In this document: piece after piece, positions 41,301 through 51,389 of the stretch
Layout: each line of letters starts with the position of its first letter
Numbering within the stretch: position 1 is the first letter of the stretch
Assembly (NCBI GenBank): GCA_003116995.1
Contig: BDSL01000030.1
Location: forward strand, 930,001 to 994,000
DNA length: 64,000 nt
Reading direction: 5' to 3'
Origin: Yamagishiella unicocca
Lineage: Eukaryota; Chlorophyta; Chlorophyceae; Chlamydomonadales; Volvocaceae
Notes under the pieces: generated by a model
Seen by the model: the letters and a program-made list of their open reading frames with translations, nothing else
What the model was told of the DNA's origin: nothing
The model's database searches: none
Program-made: the position numbers and the translations under genes

Positions 41301-42408
41301 AAGCATGCACTCGGGCCGCTGATGGGGCTGGCCGACGGAAACCCTTACTGCTCTAAACCATGCAAGTCATCATTTTGCGGACCTCTCTGCCCGCGTTTAT
41401 ATAGGGCATGGCGGGCGGCGGCGGCGGCCAGCGGCGCGGTCAGGCCGGGGTGGACCTGCGGGAGCTGCGGGCTCTGCTGGGACAGCACGGCAGCGTGGCC
41501 AACTTCAAGGAGCTTACGAGCGGGCTGACGCGGTCCCGCGACAAGATGGTGGACTACTGGCGGCTGCTGACGGTGCTGCAGTGCATGCACCTGGTGGTGT
41601 GGGGCACCGCGTACACCACGGAAAGCGAAGGTGGGCGGCGGGAGGGGAGAAGGAGGGAGAAGGCGCGCGAGAAGGCGCGAGAGAAGGCGGGGAGGATGCG
41701 CGATGGCGTGGCGAGGTTGGTGGGTTTCGGAGCTCGCACCATTGCCTATGTGCCGGGTAGCTGGGCGGGAGGGTAGCGAAGAGGCACGGGCGGGCTGGTG
41801 GGTGCAAGGGGCTGCACGTTCTGGGTATGGGCGGGCGGAGGAGGGGTGTGATACGGTGGGGTGAGGCGTCGGGGGGGAGGAGGGCACCCGGAGGGCGCGG
41901 CAAGTGCGCTGGGCAGCTGGGCAGCTAGGCGGCGGTACCTTTCCCTGACCACAACAGCAGCCTGGCTGCGGGCGCCGGCCATCTCTCGCTTGGGGCGCCC
42001 TGCTCGGTGCGAATCAACTTCAGGGGCCCACAGAGGGCAGTGCAGCTTACCTGGCAGGTGCGGAGGGTACCGAGGGCAATCTGCTCACATGCTCCCCCAC
42101 CAGCGCCCAGATGCGCCTCCCGCAACCTCTTGCTCTGTGTCGCGTCGGGCAGCAGCTTCCTTGACCGACCGATAACTCGTCCCCCGCCCCACTGCTACCA
42201 GACTGTCAGTTGCCTCGTCTCCTGTGACGGAAACGCGTTTGCGCGCTGCTCCTCCGCAGAGACTGAGGAGATTGTCCGCTGGATCAGCTCGTACTTCAAG
42301 TCCGCGGAGCAGAGCATGCGCGGCCAGCAACCCACGGTGATGCGCATCAAGGTGTTCCTGGCGGATGCGCTGTCCAACTACGATGTCGCCTGCGCGCCGG
42401 CGGAATAG
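38397..42408 (+). CDS. Unrecognised alpha-helical protein, 7 exons
   Basis: Exons 38397-38503, 38736-38985, 39327-39564, 40001-40350, 40855-41142, 41405-41630 and 42260-42408 fit in phase and give 535 residues. The N-terminus contains a charged coiled-coil-like stretch (KKRMAEEQHRKESNRRLQDQ). It is followed by helical segments LQQLLATRQLFAFVGAFDAE, VPALSDFLTAVTMLGYQP, LQCLLRLLTELVRLH, MMLRMLLDPDLTRVLYADVR, LRELRALLGQH and IVRWISSYFKSAEQSM. A Gly/Ser/Ala linker with a 27-bp coding duplication sits in exon 4. There is no signal peptide, membrane segment or catalytic motif. Exon 5 ends either at a GC donor (CAG|GCGAGT) or nine bases later at GCG|GTCTGG; both keep the frame. I could not name a family. 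Confidence 0.65.
40478..40722. repeat. 15/16-bp minisatellite in intron 4 of the helical-protein gene
   Basis: About fifteen copies of CGCGTTACCCAGTTTC-type units, alternating CAGTTTCCG and CAATTTCCG. The array is followed by three copies of an 18-bp CACCAAGGGTGTGCCCCC-like unit (40785-40835). Confidence 0.93.
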
Positions 42409-43453
42409 GCGCACCCGCAAGTGCACGCAAGGCTTGGCGAAGTGCGTATTCTAGTCCGACAGCGAGCCCGACGGCTTGTGGGTCTGCAGTTTGCGCTGTG
42501 GTGGTTAGAAGTCTCAGTACATGATAATTCGAACCCCATTGTGTAGCATATCCCTTTCGAGAAGTGCAGTTGTAGCTTGATGGCGCTATTTATTCCCACC
42601 GTGGAAATGGAAGGCATGGTGATAGTGGGTGGGCTGCTGTTGGTGTAGGCTTTGCGGACGGTTGTGTCGCAGGGTGTGGGCGACAGCGGGCAGCGGCGCC
42701 CCTCGCCGCACAGTACAGTGGCAGTCGTGTGCCAGTTGTTTCCCACCACAAGCACATAATTTAGCCTTGGCCGTGCAGTCTTGATCGTACAGAGGCCGGG
42801 CCAGGCCCACATAGGACTGGCATGCTGGAATCATCTTTTGGCGTCTTATCGCAGCTCTTCCTGGCGAGTATCGAAACGCTTTCGAACCGAACTGACATGT
42901 TCGACCGAATTGACCTCCTTAACAGGGGACGTATTATTTAGCATGTAATGATATCTACTCCGCACCGACAGGCGTGCGTGTCCACCCCCGCTCGCCCTTC
43001 ATGCCGCTTGCGCTCGTCACGCCAGCAGCCACAAGTCACGCCAGCAGTCACAATAGCCTCACCTCAGCCGATCATCAGGATTCAGGAACCCGCACTAAGG
43101 GACGGCTTGCCGATCCGCACATCTCAGTAGCACCCAAACATGAGCGAACCGGTAGCACCCAAACATGAGGAAACTGCCTGACCGCAGTGCAAGGCGGCTC
43201 ATCCAGACGGCACACACGAATGACCTGCCTGGGACACCACGTCACTTCCCCGCCTGAATCCAACACCTACCTAAGCCAGCCGGCAAGCCCAGCCTGGCCC
43301 TCTCTCCCCTCCCCATTCGCTGCCTGAGGCCCCCCCTCCCGCGCCCCTGCATCCGGTACCCGACCACGAGCCTCGCCGTGAACGCCCCGCCTCCTCCTTT
43401 GCGCCCGCCCCGCCTGCTCCCGCCCCCGCCCCGCCTGCTCCCCCTCCATCATG
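42409..43453. other. Convergent 3' region between the helical-protein gene and B9D2
   Basis: Lower GC, no exon supported. It contains the 3' UTRs of the two convergent genes. A direct repeat (ACCCAAACATGAG) occurs at about 43132 and 43155. Confidence 0.5.
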
Positions 43454-45095
43454 TCACCCAAACTGCACGTGGTTGCGCTCAAAGTCCTTGACCACCACCC
43501 CCAGCCTCATCTGCACCAGCCCGCTGGCCACCGTGTGCAGCCGGAAGCGGTCCCCGGGTGTGTGCACCACCTCCTCGTACTTGAGCCGCGGGTTGCCGCC
43601 CAGGAAGAACGCGGCGATGCGCTCGCCCACGGTGCCCTGAGGCGGGGGCAGAGAGCGGCGGAGGAGCAGAGGGGCAGAGAGGAAATGGAGGAGCAGAGGG
43701 GCAGAGAGGAAATAAAGGAGCAGAGGGGCAGAGAGGAAATGGAGGAGCAGAGGGGCAGAGAGGAGATGGAGGAGCAGAGGGGCAGAGAGGAGATGGAGGA
43801 GCAGAGGGGCAGAGAGGAGATGGAGGAGCAGAGGGGCAGAGAGGAGATGGAGGAGCAGAGGGGCAGAGAGGAGATGGAGGAGCAGAGGGGCAGAGAGGAA
43901 ATGGAGGAGCAGAGGGGCAGAGAGGAAATGGAGGAGCAGAATGGCAGGGAGGAAAGGGCGGAGAGCAAAGGTGGGGCATGTGCGGGGAACTGGGAAGGTG
44001 GGGACGGGGACGGCGCGGGTTGGCGGGGTTTGTGGGCGATGCGAGCTGGCAGGCAAGCACGGGAGCTGGCTCGAGGGCCCCCAGGGGACGGGCCGACGCC
44101 TCCCTCGACGTACCCGTTGTGCTGGTGGCACAACGGCCAGCTGTGCTGGTGGAGCACAACTGGCAGCCGATGCTGGCGGCCGGTCGAACATGTGACCACG
44201 TTGAAACAGCCCCAAACCTCAAATGAGCGATGGGGCCGCAGCGGTGGCTTCGCTAAGTCATGTTTCTCTGAGCCAAGCCCTGAGGCCTCGCTGCCAGCCC
44301 ACAGAGCCCCGAGCACCGCTGCCGTCCGCACCCGTCCTTCCCACTTACCTCGGGTATCCACGTCGGACAGTCCAGCTCGTATTGCCCGGGTGACGTAGGT
44401 ATGTGGCAAAACCCGTAGCCGCCTGCGGCAGCAGCCGCAGCGCCAGCAGAAGCCATGGCAGTTGCAGCCAGCAACGCGTTTTGGGCATCCCAACCAGCCC
44501 CAACCTTCTCTACTTCGCCTTGGGCCTGATCGCGCAGCTTTAGACGCTCTGTGAAGCGACGTTGAACGACCGCCCGCGTGTGTTTTCGCCGTTTCGTGTA
44601 CCCAACACAAACCCAGCCAGGCACTCCGTACATATATCCGTGCAAAGCATGGGTTATGGGGAGACCAAGGGGAGCAACATAACTGCGAACCTACAGATAT
44701 CGTTGCGGCCGTGGATGTCCTGGCTCCAGACTTGGAAGTACAGTTTAGGCCACCCTGCGAGACCGCGGCAGGCGTAGTGCAGGTCCAACGGGTGCGCCCA
44801 CACCACAGGCTCGCCCTCAGGCGCTAGGTCGAGCTGCGTCTGCCCGGAGTCCAGGCCCTCCAGCAGCTCCCAGCTTCGCCCCGCCGCCACACCCCACTGC
44901 ATTGCCGACGATCCCGGCGAGGGTTGGAAGGGACGTGCTGCGTTGGGGTTTGGCGGGGACTGCACACCCGGCCGTGTACCCGGCTAAAGCCAGAGAATGC
45001 TGCATGTTCACGCGTCGACATACCTTGCAGAACAGGTTTTGGCTTCGAAAGCCGACAGCACCTGAGATTTGCCCGATGACGTGCAGCTCCGCCAT
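43454..45095 (-). CDS. B9D2: B9 domain-containing protein 2 (ciliary transition zone), 4 exons
   Basis: Exons 45095-45024, 44896-44695, 44422-44349 and 43636-43454 give 176 residues, the usual length of B9D2. The sequence is collinear with animal B9D2 throughout: [16 protein letters not shown] at the start, LFCKWG-type junction, [72 protein letters not shown] and [20 protein letters not shown]. The protein forms the B9 complex with B9D1 and MKS1 at the base of the flagellum, gating entry of membrane proteins, so the organism is (or was) flagellated. Exon 2 uses the donor T|GTAGGT, two bases before a competing AG|GT, because only the former keeps frame with exon 3. Confidence 0.95.
43658..43945. 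repeat. 27-bp minisatellite in B9D2 intron 3
   Basis: About ten copies of a purine-rich 27-bp unit (GAGGAGCAGAGGGGCAGAGA + GGAAATG), with AAATG/AGATG variants. It is intronic, yet open on both strands. Confidence 0.95.
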
Positions 45096-45621
45096 GGCAG
45101 GCAGAGGCCGCCAGTTCTACTGCTCAACGAAAGTAAAGTGCAGTCCAACACCTACTACTAATATTTGTTGGGCAATCGTGGTACGAAACAGTGCGAGATG
45201 CGCACTCAGCGGTTCAGTTTCATAAGCTCCAATCGCATTTTACAAATCTGATTGGTTATCGCATAAGCTTACGCAGTATGCCAAGGAAAGTGACTGCTGT
45301 CAACAAGGGTACATTTCAGCACGCGGAGAAAAGGGCTGCCCAGAGAATTCAGAAAGCGCTCGACAATTGGCACAGTTCCCTATTTGGTCATCAAGTGGCA
45401 ACTCATGAGGCGTGTCTGTGTAATACAAGTATCAGACAGACGCCCGGACGTGCACTTGCTCTAGTACGGTGACAGCCATTTGGATCCTGTCTAGTGCGTG
45501 CCCTCTGAAGGACAGTTACAGCCGCTTAGTAGATAGAACAATATATTCTACAAATGTTTGCTATATTCTAAAGACCGCTGGGGTCCCTTCGCACCCATCC
45601 ATCCTGTTCAGTGCAGCAGCC
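45096..45621. promoter_or_regulatory. Divergent promoter region, B9D2 / ELP4
   Basis: 526 bp between two start codons facing away from each other, noticeably AT-richer than the genes. It contains one small open frame (next entry). No TATA box or X-box-like site was assigned. Confidence 0.5.
45278..45472 (+). other. Small open frame of uncertain status (64 residues)
   Basis: Starts with ATG and reads MPRKVTAVNKGTFQHAEKRA, then AQRIQKALDNWHSSLFGHQ. It is basic and helix-prone, unlike random frames here. It lies in the shared B9D2/ELP4 upstream region and could be an upstream ORF of the ELP4 transcript or simply chance. No family recognised. Confidence 0.25.
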
Positions 45622-48600
45622 ATGAGCTCATTCCGTAGAGCCGGCACAGCGGGTAAATACTTCCGACCCATACGTTCATTGCAAAACTGCCGTCCGCCGC
45701 CCGCCTCCACTGTTCCTTACTCTGCACCTGCGACCTTTCCAGATACGGGCACCCGGCCGGGACTGCACGGCCAGACCCTCATCTCCATGGGTCTGGTCGA
45801 CCTGGACCGCATGCTGGCTGGCGGCCTGCCGCTGGCGTCAGTCCTCCTACTGCAGGAGGTAGGCGCTGCCTCCGCCTCGCCCCTCTCCCCCCCCCGGTCC
45901 TTCCGCACGCCGCCGCCGACCCGCCAGCCACCTTCCTCCCGTCGCTCCTGCGCGCCCTCCCCCCCCCGTGCCTGCAACCATGCGCCTCTCCTTATCCATG
46001 GGTGTCCCTCCACGCAACACACCGCACCCACCGTCCCTCCGCCAGGACGCCAGCTCCGGGCAGCACCTCAACCTGATGCGCTACTTCGTCGCCGAGGGGC
46101 TCGCCTGCCGCCAGGTGCGCTGGCGGAGGGGGGGACCGGAAGGTGCAGGGGCGTCCCGGAGGCGACAGGGGGGGACCCGGAAGGTGCATGCACTTGTACG
46201 TGCCGTACATCACCAGCCACCACCCCAACCCACTCACTCCCCAATGAAGTCCTCCCGTCGCAACCCGCCTTCTCAGCTTGCTGACCTCGGCCAGCCCTGC
46301 TGCTGGTGCCTGGCGGAGGATGCTCCTCACCTCCCGGGTTGCTCACTCCCGCGCTCCCCGGCCCCTCACCCTCCCTGTCTTCCCCGCGCCACCCCCGCCA
46401 TGACCATGCGCCCACTATCCCGTCTTTTTCGCGTCAACGGTTTTCACGCCGCCCCCCGCCCCCCGGCTGCCGCGCCACCCGCCTCCGGCCGCCACTTCCG
46501 CTCTGCCCTCAGCGGGTCATGTGGCTCACCGCCTCCCCCCCCCCGGGGGGCCCGGCCGCCTTCCTGCCCGCGGAGGCCAGCGCGTCACAGGTGGGGCCGG
46601 CAGAAGCGGTTGCAGCGGAGAAGGGTCGGTGGGTCGGTCCAGCTCCGGCCGCTGTCCGCTGCTCCGTGCCGCCAGCGCATCGCCCCGACCCACTTCCCCC
46701 CGCCACCCTGACGTCATCATCAGGTCGGATAGGACAGCTGCATCACTTGGGAGCGGGGGTGCGGGGGGAGGACGTGGGCGGCACTGCATGCCTGCCGCCA
46801 TGTCCTGAACAGGCCATGCCCGCGAGCAACACATCCGCCAGTCTCGAGCCCCTTGGCGACCGTCAGCTCGCCCAGACCGCAGCCGCTGGGCCTCGCTTCC
46901 GCCGGCCCGTCCGCTTGCCTTCGGCCCCGCACTCCGACACCTGCGTAGTTTAGGGTTTAGGGTTTTAGGATTGTAGGTCGACCTACTCCCTTACGACGCT
47001 CCCCCCCCCATCATCGCCCTTGGTCTGTCGGCCGTAGATTCGCGGATTACCTGTTACCCCTCCCTCTCTGCCCTCCCGGCCCAGAAGACCAGCTCAGCAT
47101 CCAACGAGGGGGGAACCAAAGAGGAACAGCCCGAGCTGCGCATCGCCTGGCAGTACAAGAAGTACATAAAGGACGAGCAGCCCGCGCTGGCGGGGCCCTC
47201 GGGCCGGGGTTCATCGACGGCACCGGCAGCCAGGTGCGCAGCACAGCCGCTGCTCTCCCGGGCTGTCTGTATGCGTACCCGCCTCCTCGAGGGCCTTCTG
47301 GCAGTGGTGACCTCGGGGCCACCATGTCGGCTTGCTCCGGCTGGTGCCGTACCGCCAGGAGCGCCACTCCTTGGACTACGACGGCAACTGCTACTGCTGC
47401 TGCTACTGCCGCTGCTGCTGCCGCAGGTCATCGGGCAGCAGTAGCTCGTCGTCGGCGACTTCGCGAGCGGTGGCTGCGGGTGTGGGTCGCGAGTGGTGTC
47501 ACAGCTACGACCTCACGCGGCCGCTGGGGGAGGGGGCGCTGAGGGGCGGCACGCTGGTGCGGGGGAGGAGGCCGGGGGGGGGGTCGGGGGCCTGGGAGGA
47601 GCGGAGCGGACAGGGAGTGATCCATGTTGGGAGGGCGCGGCTGGGACTTCAGGAAAGTGCGCCGCGTCAGCGGTGCGAGTGACGGACATACCTTCGAAGG
47701 AGGGACGGAGGAGCTGACGTGTCCTTTGAGAGGCTGTGCGCCAAGGCGTACTGGGTCGGACTGGGCGTCTAGCCGCGGTAGCCCTGCCTCCGAGCCTGCC
47801 GTGTCCAACAGAACCTCCCTTGCAGCGGCGGAGGCTCCTCTGCTGGCCCCCCTGCTGGCCCCCCTCCCTTAATCAACCGTCCCCGAGTCAGTTTTTGCGG
47901 CCGTCAACCCAAGTCCAGTAGCATGTGCGCGCGTCCAGGTGTCCGGTAACTTCCCATGTTGGGTAACCGGTTCTTTTCTGTAACTCCCCTGCTGACCCCC
48001 CCCCCGCTGCCCCCCCCCTGCTGCCGCCTCAGGAGTTCGCCGAGTGCAGCGGACCGGGGGCGTACCGCGACGCGGACGAGCGTACGGCAGCCTTCCTGTC
48101 CTCACTGCGGACAGCCGACCAGCAGCAGCAGGGGGCCGCGGGGCCGGGACCGGGATCTGGATCTGGATCCGGGGGCGCCGCGGCGGCGGCGCTGGCGGCG
48201 GCGGCGGCGCGGGGCCCGGGTGGTGTGGGGCGGCTGCTGATCGAGTCCGCCGGGAGCTTGGCGTGGGGCAGCGGTGACGTCAGCTCGGAGCAGGGCCTGA
48301 TGCGGCTGTTGTACAATGTACGGCAGCAGGCGCTGCAGGCCCGGTGCGCCGTGATGGTCACGGTACCAACAGGTGCGGCTGGAGGTTGGGAGTTAGGGGT
48401 TGTTAGGGGTGGAGCAGGGGTGGAGGGGGCGGGGGTAAAGGATAATCCGTGAATCCACGGCCGACAAACCAAGAGCGATGAAGGTGGTGGTCCAGAAGAG
48501 AGCGGCGGCGAGCGTGAGGGGTGAGGGGGCGAGCGGCAGCGAGGGCTGGGGCCGGGATGGGAGCTGGGGGGGGAGGTCGTTAGGCTCAGGACAGTGCCAC

Positions 48601-49715
48601 GCACTTTGCTTCCGCACAAGGGTCCAAGCCAGGGGGCTGGGGAGGCACCGATGGGCGGTGCTGCAGCAGCCGTAGGCGGCCCCAGCCCGCACAACTGACC
48701 GGCCCCGCAGCGCCCACGCCAGGCGCCCTCGAAACCCGGATTCACCCCTGCCCCGCCATATACCGGTCGGTACCTCCCCCGGCCATTATATCACGGCCTC
48801 GAATGCCCCACGCGGCCGTGGCTGGCCGTAAGGCGCAGCTGCGGCATCGTCCCAGCTCAGTGCGCCTCTTGACAGCTGCACCCGCGTATGCTGGCATGTG
48901 CCGCACTCCCGCAAGCCAAACCTGCCACCCAGCGCAGGCCGCCCAGCCCCACCGCGTCGCCTCCCTCGCCTGCCTCCGACCACCCTTTTTCCCTTCCTCG
49001 CAACCTCCTCCCCCCCACGTGTTGCGTAAACGGGTTTTTCCTGCCCCCCCCTCTCTACACTATACTTCCCATGTCGAGTTACCGGCTCTTTCATGTAATG
49101 TCCCCCTCTCCCCGTGCGCCCACAGGCCTGCTGTCCCCCGGCTGTGCGGCCCGGCTGCCCCACCTGGCCGATACGGTGCTGGCGCTGGAGGGGCTGGCGG
49201 ACGACCTGCCGCTGCACAAGCTGCTACCTGACCCAAACAGGTGCGCCCGCAAACCCTAAACACCCTCTGGCCCGCCACCCGACCGCCCCGGAGCATGCAT
49301 CACGCCACTTCCTATCCAAACACCCCAAAAAGTCTCAAAGAACCTAAAAGTCTCTAGTACCTTCGATGGCGCCCTGGCATCCAATTTGCGTCCATACCCT
49401 CGTCCCCCCCGCAGTGCCGTTGCGCTGCTCAGTGTCAGGAAGCTCTGCTCCGCGGGTATGCTGGGACCGCGACTGCCGGACGGCCAGCTGTACGTCGTAC
49501 GACACAAGCGCCGCCGCCTGGGGCTGAGCCCCGTGGAGGTGGATCCGGACGCGGAGGAGCGTCAGGCGGGAGCGGCGGCGAGGGCGGCGGAGGCGTACGG
49601 TGGCGGCGGCGCGGGAGGCAGCGGGGGCCCTGCCGGGGGCAAGGCGGGGAGGGGCGCGGCGTCGCTGCTGTGTGGCGGGCCGCCTTCGGGCGGCAGCAAG
49701 GCACTGGACTTTTGA
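45622..49715 (+). CDS. ELP4: Elongator complex protein 4, at least 8 exons
   Basis: RecA-like subunit of the Elp456 ring of Elongator, which supports U34 wobble modification of tRNAs. Supported exons: 45622-45858, 46046-46114, 46513-46590, 47085-47233, 47427 to about 47560 (end unresolved), 48033-48372, 49126-49240 and 49415-49715. Family landmarks: SSFRRAGTAGKYFRP and GTRPGLHGQTLISMGLVDLD then MLAGGLPLASVLLLQE (Walker A-like region without a canonical P-loop), GQHLNLMRYFVAEGL, ELRIAWQYKKY, HSYDLTRPL, LLIESAGSLAWG, RCAVMVTVPT, LHKLLPDPN, and the typical Elp4 tail GGSKALDF. One exon or exon extension between 47560 and 48033 is not settled: a frame near 47700-47750 (DVSFERLCAKAYW) is a candidate. 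A Gly/Ser/Ala-rich insert follows FLSSLRTADQQQQ. Confidence 0.87.
46950..46980. repeat. Interstitial telomere-like tract in ELP4 intron 3
   Basis: TTTAGGGTTTAGGGTTTTAG followed by degenerate GATTGTAGG. It mixes the plant-type 7-mer and the Chlamydomonas-type 8-mer. Confidence 0.85.
48436..48495 (+). repeat. Dispersed intronic repeat family A, about 58 bp
   Basis: Core GATAATCCGCGAATCCACGG, then CCGACAAACCAAGGGCGATG and AAGGTGGTGGTCCAG. This copy is in the ELP4 intron after the exon ending 48372. Other copies: 52898-52958 (hydrolase intron, antisense to the gene), 60859-60915 (GH31 intron 9, sense), 47008-47050 (ELP4 intron 3, inverted), and short copies 34543-34566 (mL46 intron 5) and 36336-36360 (intergenic). 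Confidence 0.8.
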
Positions 49716-51389
49716 TGTGTTGTGTTGTGTGGGATGTTATTTTGTTTGGTCTCCTAGCCTCCTAGTATCCTGCTGGAAGAGGTTTGCGGGTCCTGGGCAG
49801 AGGGTGGGTGGGTCGTGAGGGAGGCCGCAGTCCATGCAGTGGTGACGCGGGTGCTGGTGGATGGGGTGGGGGGCCCCACGCCTGGAGGTGCATGTGGGTG
49901 TGAGACGCGACCAAGGTGGGGTCCACCAGCAAAGTTGGTAATACCTTAATAGGTACATCCGCCTCCATCCGCCTCGCGGGGCTGGCACATACGGGTAGCA
50001 CTCGCTCCTAGATCCTGGGCCATCGCTGTCGTGCCCTGTTGCGACCGAACAACGACTCGTCGTCAGCGAGGTCCGTGAGCACCGTGAGCGGCCCCGAGCC
50101 TTGAACAAAGCCATAGTAAAGCAAGCAGACACCTGCACAATCTTGAGTTTTGCGCCTTTTGAGGACTGCTTGTACAATACGGCCCCTCAAGTTCCCCAGC
50201 TTCGCAGGCGCCCTCTCCGTATACGCGCTTGACCAAACCTCACAAGCGCGCATGGGCCTGACGCTGAACACACACACGCACACACACTCTCACAAATTGT
50301 TTCACCAATAATTACTTAAGCACATTATCTATACGTACGCATGCTTATCGGGCGTAGGACGATGAGCTCGTCGCTCATATGGCGTTTGAGCGTAAGGGAC
50401 CTCCCATGCGAACATACCTTCAGCTGTTGTGCCGGATTCGGTGATCATCCACACCCCAACATGCGCCATTCCCGCCAGAAGCCACGGTTTCGCATCACCA
50501 CCCCTCCAGCGCCCTGCCAGCTGCTACTCGCCCCTAGCTCGAAATCACTTTGTTCCCGCGCAAGCTCTCCACTAATTCGCACACGTACGAATGTCATGTG
50601 AGTAACTGAGGGCCAGCCGAAACCACATACATGATACATCAGGCATCTTGGCGCAGAAGGCGGCCCTCGTCCCGGAGCACCATGGCACCACATGCCAGCC
50701 CGCATCCACACCCTCCACCTCTGCCGACAAAGGCAGTGGGCCCATGGAGGGAAGCAATAGCACCCACGTGCCCTCCGGGGACCTGGAGCCCCACAGCAGC
50801 AGCAACAGCAGCAGCGGCAGCGTGGTAGGTGGAGCCGCCGCCGCTTACCAGACCTAAATATACCGGTAGAAGATGAGGTCAGGAAGCAACCCCCTCATGT
50901 CTGTCCTTGGGTTCCTCCGTGATCCCCCTCCCTGATCCCCCCGAAGATCGTACATCACGAAGATCCATCGAGTCAGCCCACTAGGGCTCGTACAGCTGCC
51001 CTCCATGACACGTCGGAGCTCCTCCTCCACCCTGGGTGCCCCGACTCGCCGACAATACTTATAGCAGTACTACACACGGCCGCAAGCTCGTTGCGGCGGC
51101 ATCACACCATGGCGGTTAGCAGTTGGCAGAGCTCACGTTGGACAGGGGGCCGCCTGGCTACCAGAAAAAAGCGATTAGGAAAAAGCCAGTGCTGCTCCCC
51201 GCTCGCAACAAAACTTATGCCCCCCGCTCATGACAACGAGCCCTGCCCCCTCGCCGCGGGTCACCTAGCAGGCTCCGCTTACAGTCGCGTGCGGAGCTGC
51301 TGCCAGCAGGTGTCGAGTTCTTTCTTCATACAATTTCCCCATGCCTCGAGATCCACAAGGCTCCGGCGCACCTAGGCCCCCCTGCGGGC
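49716..51389. other. Convergent 3' region between ELP4 and the hydrolase gene
   Basis: No exon supported. Contains CACACACA tracts (50265-50290) and an AGCAGCAACAGCAGC stretch (50795-50825). Both flanking genes end into this region. Confidence 0.5.

Noticed and set aside
38397..42408. Assignment of the helical protein to SNI1 or another SMC5/6-associated family
   Set aside because: I considered it because of the all-helical character, but no diagnostic block aligned, so I left it unnamed.
43664..44215. Repetitive Leu/Ser/Pro-rich frames upstream of B9D2 exon 4 as an extended coding exon
   Set aside because: B9D2 homology joins CPTWIPE directly to [14 protein letters not shown], leaving the repeat in an intron with consensus borders.
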